Position numbers and translations under genes: made by a program. Below the pieces are notes generated by a model. It saw nothing but the letters and a program-made list of their open reading frames with translations. It was not told where the DNA came from and did no database searches. A stretch of 64,000 nt of DNA, from assembly GCA_024072375.1 (NCBI GenBank), contig CP099617.1, positions 3,045,001-3,109,000 of the forward strand, given 5' to 3'. Each line of letters starts with the position of its first letter. Position 1 is the first letter of the stretch. Of this stretch, positions 26,051 to 34,214 are shown one piece after another. This stretch comes from Sphingomonadaceae bacterium OTU29LAMAA1 (lineage in GTDB: Bacteria; Pseudomonadota; Alphaproteobacteria; Sphingomonadales; Sphingomonadaceae).

Positions 26051-26515
26051 TGGGAGTCTAGTACGATGACTTTTGCTTTTGACTACCACTGCTCTTTTTC
26101 GTGCCTGCGCCCATCCTGTGGTCGCCCGTTCACGCGTTTGCGTGCTGGCGGTATCGCGAGGACAAGCGTTGTCAGTCCAAATGCACCGACTGGTAAATAG
26201 GGCAGAACAGACTGGCGGTATGCCCGGCCGCGCAGGCCGGGTAGGCCGTTTCGCTACTTCAACTCATCCCCTGAGGTGACAGCATTCTCCAATGCATCAG
26301 GACTGCCCGCTTTGCCCGAGACGCTCCGCTGGCCGCTGGTTGAACTCCTGCAACAGTCCGGCGTCTCCGTTCCCAGCTTTCACGGGTCGAGCGTGGAAGG
26401 GTGGCAGGTTGGACGTTTTCACATGGCACCGCGTCGGCGTAGGTGGGCGCCTCGGGCGAACGGAAGGATGCGTGGTGTGGTGCAGCGCGGCACCGGCGCT
26501 CCGGAGGAAACCCGA
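26051..26515. other. Decayed region after fecR: receptor start missing, IS remnant
   Basis: This is where a TonB receptor gene would be expected. Bases 26066-26165 carry an ATG and, one frame away, a short LLLTTTALF stretch like the start of a receptor signal peptide, but no receptor follows. The internally deleted IS6 remnant (26168-26285) comes next, then about 230 bp with no recognisable gene. Confidence 0.45.
26168..26285 (+). mobile_element. Internally deleted IS6-family remnant (about 118 bp)
   Basis: The left repeat gttgtcagtccaa (26168-26180) matches the complement of the IS6 right end at 36865-36879. About 40 bp later, a degraded transposase N-terminus reads GRFATS in one frame and PFRYFNSSPEV in another, matching PFRRFNSSPEV of the complete copy. 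At 26277 the sequence jumps to tgacagcat, the extreme right tip. Almost the whole element is gone, with a possible tga microhomology at the junction. Confidence 0.6.
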
Positions 26516-27112
26516 TCACGGCTGAGGTGGGGTGCTCCTTGGCGCCGCGGGTTCGGGGACTTGAGCATTGTTCATGCTTTCGACCTCGGCGGCCGTCTTG
26601 AAGTCGAGCAGTTCGACCTGGAAGACGAGATCGGAATTGGCGGGGATCGGCCCCGATGCCCCGCCGCCATAGCCGAGTGCGGCGGGAACGCAGAACCGCG
26701 TGATGCCGGACCGCGCCATCGTCCGCAGTCCCTGCGAAAATCCCGGAATCACGCCGTCGACTGGCAAGGGCGATCGCATTCCCTGGTCGAATACAGCCCC
26801 GGTCGCCGCAAGATAGCCGACATAATTCACCAGGACGACGTCGCCCGCGCCAGGTTTGGCGCCGGCGCCGGTCCGTAGCGTCGTCGATCCCAGACCAGAC
26901 GCTGCCGTCGTCGAACACACGCGCTGCCCCGCCGGCACGACAGGGTTCAGCGGCAATGCGATGATCGCATTGTCAGCCTTGATGGGTTGCGGTGCCGCGG
27001 CACGCGGTTTTTGCCGGCGGGCCTCAGCTGCGCTTGCCGGCAACGGGGCGGTGAGCAGCGACAGGAGCGTGGCGAGAATGAAGCGGGACGACGCGGGCGG
27101 AAAGAATGGCAT
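26516..27112 (-). CDS. Exported FKBP-type peptidyl-prolyl cis-trans isomerase
   Basis: A 198-residue protein with a Sec signal (MPFFPPASSRFILATLLSLL, cleavage near ASA) and one FKBP domain (about 80-180). The domain has VLVNYVGYLAATGAVFDQGM, VIPGFSQGLRTMARSGITRF, VPAALGYGGGASGPIPANSD and LVFQVELLDF, the normal active-site surroundings. It would assist folding of exported proteins in the periplasm. The ATG at 27112 is chosen because the signal peptide begins there; the open frame upstream lacks protein character. Confidence 0.88.
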   Translation of the reverse strand: MPFFPPASSRFILATLLSLLTAPLPASAAEARRQKPRAAAPQPIKADNAIIALPLNPVVPAGQRVCSTTAASGLGSTTLRTGAGAKPGAGDVVLVNYVGYLAATGAVFDQGMRSPLPVDGVIPGFSQGLRTMARSGITRFCVPAALGYGGGASGPIPANSDLVFQVELLDFKTAAEVESMNNAQVPEPAAPRSTPPQP

Positions 27113-27502
27113 GGGACCGGCTATATGCAAGGCGTGAGCGCAGCGCCATTGGGATCGCCATGCGGCACGATGCGGATCGGCTCCCCAACCGCGGCAGTCG
27201 ACCGGAGCCGCTATCAGGCTGCCTCGACGCTGACCGGGCGCGGACGTCACGCGGCAAGCCGGTGTTGGTCATGGTGGATGGCGAGGGCAATCGACGCGGA
27301 AGTGTGTCGAGATGCCCGTCGCAACAAACACGCTGCACATCCTCGGCCGGGTTTGTTCACGACGACGTTCGGCTGACAGCCACACGATGCGACGATCGAG
27401 CTGACCCTAGTCGTGTTCGAGGGATCAGTGTAGCGTTACCCTTAAGGTTGGTCGAAGTGGAGCATATCGCCCAAGCCGGACCCAAGTCTTGGAGCCACAG
27501 AC
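27113..27502. other. Intergenic stretch, no gene seen
   Basis: This divergent gap between the isomerase gene and the small basic ORF shows no recognisable protein, RNA or repeat. Promoters for both sides probably lie here but I cannot place them. Confidence 0.4.
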
Positions 27503-27634
27503 ATTCCACGTAAGCCGAATTACGATTTTGAGCGCCGCGAGCGTGAGAAGAACAAAGCCGTTGAGGCCGGGAAGAAGGCGCAAGCCAAAGCCGACAAGCG
27601 GGCCGCCGAGCAGCGAGTGCCGGATGCTCAGTAG
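27503..27634 (+). CDS. Possible small Lys/Ala-rich basic protein, no standard start
   Basis: The frame from 27503 to the TAG at 27632 encodes 43 residues: IPRKPNYDFERREREKNKAV followed by a Lys/Ala/Gln-rich helix. This resembles small PNYxFER-type proteins that I have seen as hypothetical proteins in alphaproteobacteria. There is no ATG, GTG or TTG in a sensible place. GGAG lies 8 nt before the ATT codon at 27503, so either an ATT start is used or the true start was lost. It lies 27 bp before rsgA. Confidence 0.4.
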   Translation: MPRKPNYDFERREREKNKAVEAGKKAQAKADKRAAEQRVPDAQ

Positions 27635-27661
27635 GCGGGCGGCTCTAGATGCGCACACTGA

Positions 27662-28696
27662 ATGATAGATGATCCTGTCGTCACGCTCGCGTATCTCGGC
27701 TGGAAGCCTTTCTTCAGCGAACAGGTTTCGATCGAAGAGGGTGTCGCTGACCAGCCCGTCCGTGTGATGTCCGTCCATCGCGGACGAGTTACGGTAATGG
27801 GCGAGGGCTTCGATGGCTCGATCTCGTCCAGTGCGGCCGGTGACGGAGCTGCGGAGGATCGCCCTACCGTCGGCGACTGGCTGCTGATGGATCGGGGCAC
27901 CCGAACCATCGCGCGCATCCTCAATCGGACGAGCCTGTTCAAGCGACCCGCCCCGACTCACGACCGCCGCGTGCAGCTGATCGCTGCGAACGTCGATACG
28001 TTATTTGTCGTCACGTCATGCGATCAGGATTTCAACGTCGCACGTCTCGAGCGTTACCTGGTGCTCGCGCGCGAGACCGGCGTTCGTCCGGTGGTCGTCC
28101 TCACCAAGGCGGACCTGTCGCCGGCGCCCGAGCCCTTCGTCGCTGCCGCGCGCGCTCTTCAGATGGCATTACAGGTAGAACTGGTCGATGCCCGCAACCC
28201 GACGAACGCAGCTCGCCTTGCGAGGTATTGTGGGGCGGGAGCGACGGTCGCGTTGGTGGGATCGTCCGGGGTCGGCAAGTCGACGCTGATCAATACGCTG
28301 ATCGGATCGGACGACATTGCCACGCAGGCTGTTCGCGAGGACGACGGCAAGGGCCGGCACACAACGACCGTTCGCCAGATGCACCGCCTTGCCGGCGATG
28401 CGGGCGGGGGCGGGTGGCTGGTGGACACACCGGGTATGCGCGAGCTTCAGATGTCAGAAGTGGCGTCTGGCGTGACCGAGGTGTTCGAGGATGTCACGAG
28501 CCTGGCGCTCGCCTGCCGCTTCGCCAATTGCGCCCATGCCGATGAGCCTGGCTGCGCTATCCGGGCCGCGACGGCGAGCGGTGTGCTCGATCCCTCCCGC
28601 GTCGCGCGATGGCGCAAGCTGTCGCAAGAAGATCGGGCGAACAGCGGCGGCGCGTTTGTGCGCCGCCCTCGCCCGGATAGGGGCGGGAAGAGGTGA
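27662..28696 (+). CDS. rsgA: Ribosome small-subunit-dependent GTPase RsgA
   Basis: A 344-residue circularly permuted GTPase acting in late 30S subunit maturation. An N-terminal OB-fold covers about 30-95. The G motifs are in permuted order: G4 TKAD, then G1 GSSGVGKST (200-208), G2 region GKGRHTTTV and G3 DTPGM. A C-terminal zinc finger reads CRFANCAHADEPGC. Length and order are normal for the family. It is a core housekeeping gene within accessory surroundings. Confidence 0.95.
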   Translation: MIDDPVVTLAYLGWKPFFSEQVSIEEGVADQPVRVMSVHRGRVTVMGEGFDGSISSSAAGDGAAEDRPTVGDWLLMDRGTRTIARILNRTSLFKRPAPTHDRRVQLIAANVDTLFVVTSCDQDFNVARLERYLVLARETGVRPVVVLTKADLSPAPEPFVAAARALQMALQVELVDARNPTNAARLARYCGAGATVALVGSSGVGKSTLINTLIGSDDIATQAVREDDGKGRHTTTVRQMHRLAGDAGGGGWLVDTPGMRELQMSEVASGVTEVFEDVTSLALACRFANCAHADEPGCAIRAATASGVLDPSRVARWRKLSQEDRANSGGAFVRRPRPDRGGKR

Positions 28697-28778
28697 TGAC
28701 AGCCTCCCGCTATTTTCGGATATCCGCGTCGAAGCGGTGAGTACTGGCCGATTGGCGCATCAAGAGCTCTGCAAACGT

Positions 28779-28804
28779 ATGCCCAAAGGGGGGGGGCATG
28801 TTTT
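28779..28804 (+). terminator. Hairpin downstream of rsgA
   Basis: ATGCCC (28779-28784) and GGGCAT (28794-28799) can pair, with a run of nine G at 28788-28796 partly in the loop. Four T follow at 28801-28804. It sits about 85 nt past the rsgA stop and is the best terminator candidate for it. Confidence 0.4.
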
Positions 28805-28905
28805 GCAGGTCAGATGTTGGGAAGCGGCACTCCGTCCAGAGAGGCATCATCATCGACGGTTGCGTGCTTCGTCCTCGCCATCGACGTGCCCGAGACAGTG
28901 ACCTG

Positions 28906-29700
28906 TCATCGAGGCGAAGGGAGATCGGGAGGCGGGGTATCGCCAGGCGCATGAACCGGAGAAACCTCGGCACCGGTCGTCACCGTGTCATTGCTGCCCA
29001 GCGTCGCGACCACGGCCGGCGGGGTCACCACGATGGGGACGTCGATGGTTCGCACCACCGGTGGCGGAGCCGGCTGATAATAGTCGCGCCAGGCGTCGAA
29101 TGCCGCGTAGAATTCGACGAACGGCCGGTCGAGCCGTCCCAGAGCGGCCCGGGCGAAGGCCGGCAGATCGTCATCCGCGACCTGACCGACCTGCGCGATC
29201 TCCACGCGTGCCACCGCGCAAAAGGCCGCCCGCATCACCGGCTGCGCGTAGAAATTGTAGATGCGAGTCTGATTGTCGTCGTAGACACGCTGCCAATCCC
29301 ACCAACCGGGCGCTTGCCATTCCCGCAAATAGGCTTGGTAGTACCGATCGATCACGGTCGCATGCGTCTTGATCCACGCATTGTAAGGTTCGACGACCCC
29401 GCCACCTGCCTGATCGCAGCCGAGCGCGGCGACGTTAAGCGCGTTGCGCAGATGCCAAACGGCCGCCTGATCGGTGTTGTCGAGATTGGGCGTGAAATAG
29501 TTGCCATCGGCGCGCTTGGTCGGACTCTTCATGCCGATATAGCCACCTGCCGGCATCGGCGGGGGAGGCGGCGGCAATGTCGCGACAACCGGTGGCGGCT
29601 GCACAGGAGTGGGCGGAGTGGCGCAGCCGGACATGGCGAGAACCAGTCCGCCCAGCAAGCCCCAGCCGAAGTTCGCCCGTAATTGCATCGTCTCGCTCAA
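28906..29700 (-). CDS. Predicted lipoprotein of unknown function
   Basis: A 264-residue protein with a lipoprotein signal (LGGLVLAMSGC, lipid Cys26) followed by a proline-rich linker. The globular part (about 55-200) is rich in Trp and Tyr: AAVWHLRNALNVAALGC, YNAWIKTHATVIDRYY and WQAPGWWDWQRVYDDNQTRI. A low-complexity Pro/Val tail follows. I do not recognise the domain; similar proteins are common as hypothetical lipoproteins in sphingomonads. It is predicted to be anchored in a membrane facing the periplasm. An alternative ATG lies four codons downstream. Confidence 0.75.
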   Translation of the reverse strand: MSETMQLRANFGWGLLGGLVLAMSGCATPPTPVQPPPVVATLPPPPPPMPAGGYIGMKSPTKRADGNYFTPNLDNTDQAAVWHLRNALNVAALGCDQAGGGVVEPYNAWIKTHATVIDRYYQAYLREWQAPGWWDWQRVYDDNQTRIYNFYAQPVMRAAFCAVARVEIAQVGQVADDDLPAFARAALGRLDRPFVEFYAAFDAWRDYYQPAPPPVVRTIDVPIVVTPPAVVATLGSNDTVTTGAEVSPVHAPGDTPPPDLPSPR

Positions 29701-29939
29701 ATCATCCGTTGCGGCGCCCTTAGGGCGTACCGGATGAACGTCACAAGAATGGCGGATATCCCCTTGCCCCCTCCATGCGTTGAATCGGGGTTGCGGTCGG
29801 TTGAGGGGTGGATGCCGATCTGACCGTTTGCGGTAGGCACCGCCTCATGTAGCGCTTCGCGGCTATGGGTAGGAGTTGCCGGGAAGAGCGGTGCTTTACT
29901 TCGCCTCGCCATCGATCATCACGATGTCGCCTTCGGCCC
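29701..29939. other. Gap upstream of lipoprotein gene, no gene seen
   Basis: The region between the lipoprotein start and the IS3 remnant contains no recognisable coding or repeat feature. Confidence 0.4.
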
Positions 29940-30243
29940 GGACGTGCAAAGCTTCGGTCAATTGGCTCTGGCGGTCGCTGAAATACGAATGCGTCTACCT
30001 GAATGCATTCGAGACCGGCTCCGAGCTGCGGACCGGGCTCGGCGGATGGATTGCCTATCACAACGGGCAGCGGACTCACTCCCGCCTCGCCTGCCGAACG
30101 CCGGACGAGGTGTATGGGCAGATCGCGGCAACGCCACATCCGGGTGATGCCCCGGATGTGGCGTTCACCGGAATGGCGGCGTAAACCAACCAGGGTATAG
30201 CCTAGCTCAGCCGCCAAACCGTTCAGGATGGCGAGACCACCTC
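29940..30243 (+). mobile_element. IS3-family remnant with transposase C-terminus
   Basis: One frame encodes WRSLKYECVYLNAFETGSEL, GWIAYHNGQRTHSRLA and CRTPDEVYG, the typical end of an IS3-family (IS407-like) OrfB. Translation stops at 30182-30184. The sequence continues to gagaccacctca near 30243, which looks like the IS right terminal repeat. The catalytic Asp residues and the whole 5' part are missing. Confidence 0.72.
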
Positions 30244-30256
30244 AAGGCTTGGTGGA

Positions 30257-30352
30257 GGAACTCTAACGAGAGGCGTCCTTACACGTCGCTTGGCTGGCTG
30301 GATGACGCCGGTCGAAGATACTGCCGCAGTGGTCGCCAAGGCTGCCGAATGA
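30257..30352 (+). pseudogene. Second IS3-type transposase C-terminal scrap
   Basis: Immediately after the first IS3 remnant, NERRPYTSLGWL in one frame continues as MTPVEDTAAVVAKAAE in another, ending at TGA 30350-30352. Together they resemble an IS3-family OrfB tail (NERRPHxALGWLTPxEY) broken by a frameshift. It is a different subtype from the remnant at 29940. Confidence 0.45.
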
Positions 30353-30666
30353 ACGCCGGAAACTCACCCTCAGCCTGAATGAGAAACCGAGGAGCCTCGG
30401 TTCGAGATGAACAGATGACAGTAGTTGGAAGGCGGGCAGGGGCCTCCAAATGGCTGCGGTCGGATCATCGCAAATTTACGCGGTCCGGCTGTTCCCGCCC
30501 TGGCCGAAGACAGGCCATCGACGTAAGACCCTGACACAATTGCAGAATATGGCTTGGATTCGATTTATAGCCTCGGTGCGCCGGAGACGCTGGTTTGCCG
30601 TCATTCCAAGCGGCGGCCGGTGCCTGTCCGCCAACCTTCTACGAGGCCGAGCCGCCCTCACCGCGA
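30353..30666. other. Stretch between IS3 scraps and lacI-type gene
   Basis: I see no gene in this stretch. The first 70 bases may still belong to the IS3-type remnant. The neighbouring transcription regulator gene ends at 30667 and is read toward this region. Confidence 0.4.
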
Positions 30667-31740
30667 TCACTTGGTCATACCTGACGGTAGCGACGGAATT
30701 GCCGTAGTTTCACCAGGTACGAACGTCACTTCGAAGATTGAGGCGGCCGCGGCGTGCGGCTCGATCAATCCCTTGACGGCAGCGGCTGCCATCGCCGCCA
30801 CCGGCTGGTGGATCGTCGTCAGGCGCGGGCGCACCAGCGATGCGGCGACGCCGCCGTCAAAGCCTGCTACCGATAGGTCGGTCGGGATTGCCAGTCCAGC
30901 TGCGCGCACTTCCCACATGAAGCCGATCGCGATCGCGTCATTGAAGGCGAACACGGCTGTCGGCCTGTCCTCCAGCGCAAGGAATCGTCGCGCTGCCGCA
31001 GCCCCGACATCCACGAATGATTGAGGGACAGCCGGGCCGTCGCGATCGGATGCATCGAAGGCATCGCCATAATCGCTCCACTCGATGGCCCTGATCCGGG
31101 CAGGATTGCCGCCCGCCGCGGCCCAGCCCTGTTCGAAGCCATCGCGACGTAACATCGCCGCACGATGCAACGGTATGCCGAGCAAAATGGCTGCGCACTC
31201 GTGGCCGAGCGAGCGGAAATGCCGACCGATCATGGCAGCACCGTCGAACTCGTGGCACGCAACCTCGCTGGCTGATCCAAGCGGCGTTGCGGGTGACATG
31301 CGACAAATGGTGATGTCGCGCGCCTGAAGGGCGGCCAGCAAGGTCGTATCATCGCTTACCGGTGGAAGGGTCAGGACGCCGTCGACCGGATTGCTATCCA
31401 GATCACCCAGAATACGCCCGAGATCATCCGCCTGATAATCCTCGACGATCAGTTGAAAGCCGCCGAGGCGGCATGCGGCAAGTGCGCCCTGAATTGCGGC
31501 GGCGGAATAAAGCGAATCGATCCGGTTCGTTATCAACATGATCGTTCGGCTGGAATTGATCTTGAGCGCGCGAGCGGCATGATTCGGCCGAAACCCGAGA
31601 CGGTCGATCGTCTGCCTGATCGCGGCTCGAAGCGGTTCGGCTACCCCCGGTTCGTTGTTGACGACGCGAGAGACGGTCTTTGCGGACACGCCCGCTTCCC
31701 GCGCGATATCAATGAGGCGGATGCGTGTCCTGTCCTTCAA
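30667..31740 (-). CDS. LacI-family transcriptional regulator, TTG start
   Basis: A 357-residue repressor-type regulator. The HTH is RLIDIAREAGVSAKTVSRVV (about 8-27) with hinge RPNHAARALK. A periplasmic-binding-protein-like sugar domain follows (about 60-340), including VDGVLTLPPVSD and AVFAFNDAIAIGFMWEVRAAG. I place the start at the TTG at 31740, since GGAGGG lies 6-7 nt upstream and LacI proteins begin close to the HTH; a GTG at 31785 is the alternative. It is divergent from the TonB receptor and GH3 genes. The paired operator in the gap indicates control of both directions. Confidence 0.9.
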   Translation of the reverse strand: MKDRTRIRLIDIAREAGVSAKTVSRVVNNEPGVAEPLRAAIRQTIDRLGFRPNHAARALKINSSRTIMLITNRIDSLYSAAAIQGALAACRLGGFQLIVEDYQADDLGRILGDLDSNPVDGVLTLPPVSDDTTLLAALQARDITICRMSPATPLGSASEVACHEFDGAAMIGRHFRSLGHECAAILLGIPLHRAAMLRRDGFEQGWAAAGGNPARIRAIEWSDYGDAFDASDRDGPAVPQSFVDVGAAAARRFLALEDRPTAVFAFNDAIAIGFMWEVRAAGLAIPTDLSVAGFDGGVAASLVRPRLTTIHQPVAAMAAAAVKGLIEPHAAAASIFEVTFVPGETTAIPSLPSGMTK

Positions 31741-31801
31741 ACTCGATCCCTCCGCCCGATCACCAAAGCCCCCCTTAACACCCACGATGCACGCTAACTA
31801 C

Positions 31802-31835
31802 GTCAACGTTGTCTATCATTGTTGACAACGTTGAC
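31802..31835. promoter_or_regulatory. Paired LacI-type operators (perfect 12-bp inverted repeat)
   Basis: GTCAACGTTGTC (31802-31813) and GACAACGTTGAC (31824-31835) are exact reverse complements. Each contains the 8-bp palindrome CAACGTTG, typical of LacI/PurR-family sites with a central CG. The centres are 22 bp apart, two helical turns. TTGACA at 31822-31827 overlaps the second site and could be the -35 element for the rightward genes, with a weak TACATC -10 about 15 bp later. Binding would block that promoter. Confidence 0.75.
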
Positions 31836-31933
31836 GTTGATCTACATCAGAGTGTCAGCTTCGGTTGGAGCAAGATGCTGCGATCTATCAAGAGCCCGAA
31901 CGGGCCGGCGATCGACAAGAGGGGGAGGATGGT

Positions 31934-34165
31934 ATGAAGCGGTCTCTACTGGCACTCGGCGTTTCGATTTCCGCGCTGACTTCGGCGCCTGCCTGGTCGC
32001 AGAGCACCACTGCGGCACCGCCCATCGCCGCCGATGGGGTCGCCGCATCTTCTGCCGAGGCAATCGCTCAGGACAACGGCGAGGCGCCCGAGGGCGACAT
32101 CGTGGTGACCGCAAATCGCGAGACATCCCTTTTGTCGCGCACCCCCGCTGCGCTGACCGCGTTGACGGGCGACACGCTGATCCAGGCCGGCATCACCAGC
32201 CCGACCGCTCTGGCCGATCTTACGCCCAACGTCGCCATACAGCGCGACAATGCGCCGGCTGCCGGCGGCGGCCTGCAGATCACGATCCGTGGCGTGACCA
32301 GCACGGATGCCACCGAGAAGGGGGATCTCTCCGCAGCCTTCCTGCGCGATGGCATCTATATCGCACGTCCGCAGGCGCAGGACGTTTCGTTCTTCGACCT
32401 TGCGCGCGTCGAGGTGCTGCGCGGCCCGCAAGGCACGTTATACGGCCGGAATACGACGGCAGGCGTCGTTAACGTCATCTCCGCCCGACCCGCCCAACGC
32501 TTCGAAGTGTCTGGCCTGGTCGGCTATGGCAGCTTCGGCAGCCTTCAGGCGACCGGCGTCGTCAATCTGCCTTTATCCGATTGGCTCGCCGTCCGGGCTG
32601 CGGTCAATCTGGAACGGCGTGACAACGTCGTCGAGACATCCGTCAGCCGGATCGATATCGATCCGTCGCGAAACAATCGGTCGATCCGTCTCTCGGCGCT
32701 GGCCGACCTGGCGTCCAACGTCTCCTTGTACCTGCAAGCCGATTATTCGGTAATCAAGGGATCACCATTTGCGGTGGTGCCGGTGACCAACTTCTTCCGC
32801 GGTCCGTTCACCGCCGATACGACACCGATCTATTTCGACTCCTCGACACGGGCGCAGCGCACGACCAGCCGGATCATCCCCTGGCGGGAATATCGCGACA
32901 ATCGCGATCGCGGTGTCATGGCCGAATTCAACTGGGATTTCGGCCCGGCCAAGCTGACATGGCTCGCATCCTATCGCGAATTCGAACGCGACGAGCGGCG
33001 GCACGCAGGCCCGACGGCGTCGTTCCGCAGCACGTTCGACGGCACGTACCGGCAGCATTCCGAAGAGGCGCGGCTCGCCTTCGGCGGCAGCGGGTGGTGG
33101 CGCGCTCAAGTGGGCGCCTTCTACTTCCGGGAAACATCGAAGATCGACACGACCGTGATCGAAGCCAACCGTCGGTTCGTCCAGAATCCCACGGTGTCGG
33201 AGAGCAAGGCCGCGTTCGGACAGACCACGCTGACCCTTGCCGAAGGACTGAACCTGACCGGCGGCGTCCGCTACTCTCACGACGACAAATCCCGCACGGG
33301 CGCGATCACGGCCGATACCCCCGTCAGAACGATTGTTCAGGTCAATGATGCGAAACGATCGTTCAGCCGGGTGACGTGGCGCGGCGGCGTCGACTATGAT
33401 GTTCGTGATCTGGGCCTCGTCTACGGCAGCATGTCCACCGGGTACAAGGCGGGCGGCTTCAACGACGGCTGTCAGGTTGGCTCAGGCCCCACCTGCACGC
33501 TGTCGGAACAGCAGCTTTACTACGAGCCCGAAACGCTGACGGCCTATGAAGTGGGTTTCAAATGGCGGCTGGGCGGTCGTGCCCTTCGGCTGAATGGTGC
33601 GGCGTTCCATTACGATTACAACAACCTGCAGCTCAGTCAGGCGAGCTTTTGCGCAGGAATCAACTGTTCGATCACATCCAATGCCGCCCGCGCCAAGATC
33701 GATGGCGTCGAACTCGAGGCAATCATCCGACCAGCCGATGCGCATCAGGTCGATCTGGGTCTCAACTGGCTCGATGCCCGGTATGCCGACTTCATGCCGA
33801 CCGCCACCGTCAGCTTCGCCGGACAGGCGTTGTCGCGTGCCCCACGCTGGTCATGGTTCGCCGGCTATACATACACGCGGGTGCTTGGAGGCGGACAGCA
33901 ACTCTCGGCCAATGTCCGCACACGCTTTTCCGATCGGTATGACCTGACGGATCTGGCGACACGGATTCACTTCTATCAGCCGAGCTTCACCAAGACCGAC
34001 GCGACGATCACGTTCGCGCCCGCGGACGAAGCGTGGAACCTGCAACTGTTCGCCAAGAATCTGGAGAACGCGATGGTGCTCACCTTCGCCCGCAACTCGG
34101 CGGGAGCCGAGGCGGCGTTCGAGGATCCGCGCACGCTTGGCGTGCGCGCGACGTTCAAGTTCTGA
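31934..34165 (+). CDS. TonB-dependent receptor (sugar-locus type)
   Basis: A 743-residue outer-membrane receptor. It has a Sec signal (cut near PAWSQ), a TonB box region around DIVVTANRE, a plug domain (about 55-160) with LADLTPNVAIQRDN and VEVLRGPQGTLYGRNTTAGV, and a 22-strand barrel ending LGVRATFKF with terminal Phe. It has no STN signalling domain, so control is by the divergent LacI regulator. The ATG at 31934 follows GGGGGAGGA closely. It is 49 bp upstream of a GH3 glycosidase, so uptake of an oligosaccharide or glycoside is likely. Confidence 0.9.
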   Translation: MKRSLLALGVSISALTSAPAWSQSTTAAPPIAADGVAASSAEAIAQDNGEAPEGDIVVTANRETSLLSRTPAALTALTGDTLIQAGITSPTALADLTPNVAIQRDNAPAAGGGLQITIRGVTSTDATEKGDLSAAFLRDGIYIARPQAQDVSFFDLARVEVLRGPQGTLYGRNTTAGVVNVISARPAQRFEVSGLVGYGSFGSLQATGVVNLPLSDWLAVRAAVNLERRDNVVETSVSRIDIDPSRNNRSIRLSALADLASNVSLYLQADYSVIKGSPFAVVPVTNFFRGPFTADTTPIYFDSSTRAQRTTSRIIPWREYRDNRDRGVMAEFNWDFGPAKLTWLASYREFERDERRHAGPTASFRSTFDGTYRQHSEEARLAFGGSGWWRAQVGAFYFRETSKIDTTVIEANRRFVQNPTVSESKAAFGQTTLTLAEGLNLTGGVRYSHDDKSRTGAITADTPVRTIVQVNDAKRSFSRVTWRGGVDYDVRDLGLVYGSMSTGYKAGGFNDGCQVGSGPTCTLSEQQLYYEPETLTAYEVGFKWRLGGRALRLNGAAFHYDYNNLQLSQASFCAGINCSITSNAARAKIDGVELEAIIRPADAHQVDLGLNWLDARYADFMPTATVSFAGQALSRAPRWSWFAGYTYTRVLGGGQQLSANVRTRFSDRYDLTDLATRIHFYQPSFTKTDATITFAPADEAWNLQLFAKNLENAMVLTFARNSAGAEAAFEDPRTLGVRATFKF

Positions 34166-34214
34166 TCGGGGCCATGCGCGGCGTGGTGACGTCGAACGCT
34201 GGTGGAGAGGCGAG

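Noticed and set aside
26066..26165. Start of a TonB receptor (LLLTTTALF signal-like stretch) after fecR
   Set aside because: Only nine suggestive residues, one frame away from the ATG; too short to call as a pseudogene.
28788..28796. Nine-G tract as a phase-variation switch
   Set aside because: It is in a non-coding region after rsgA and forms part of a plausible terminator hairpin; no promoter or frame depends on its length.
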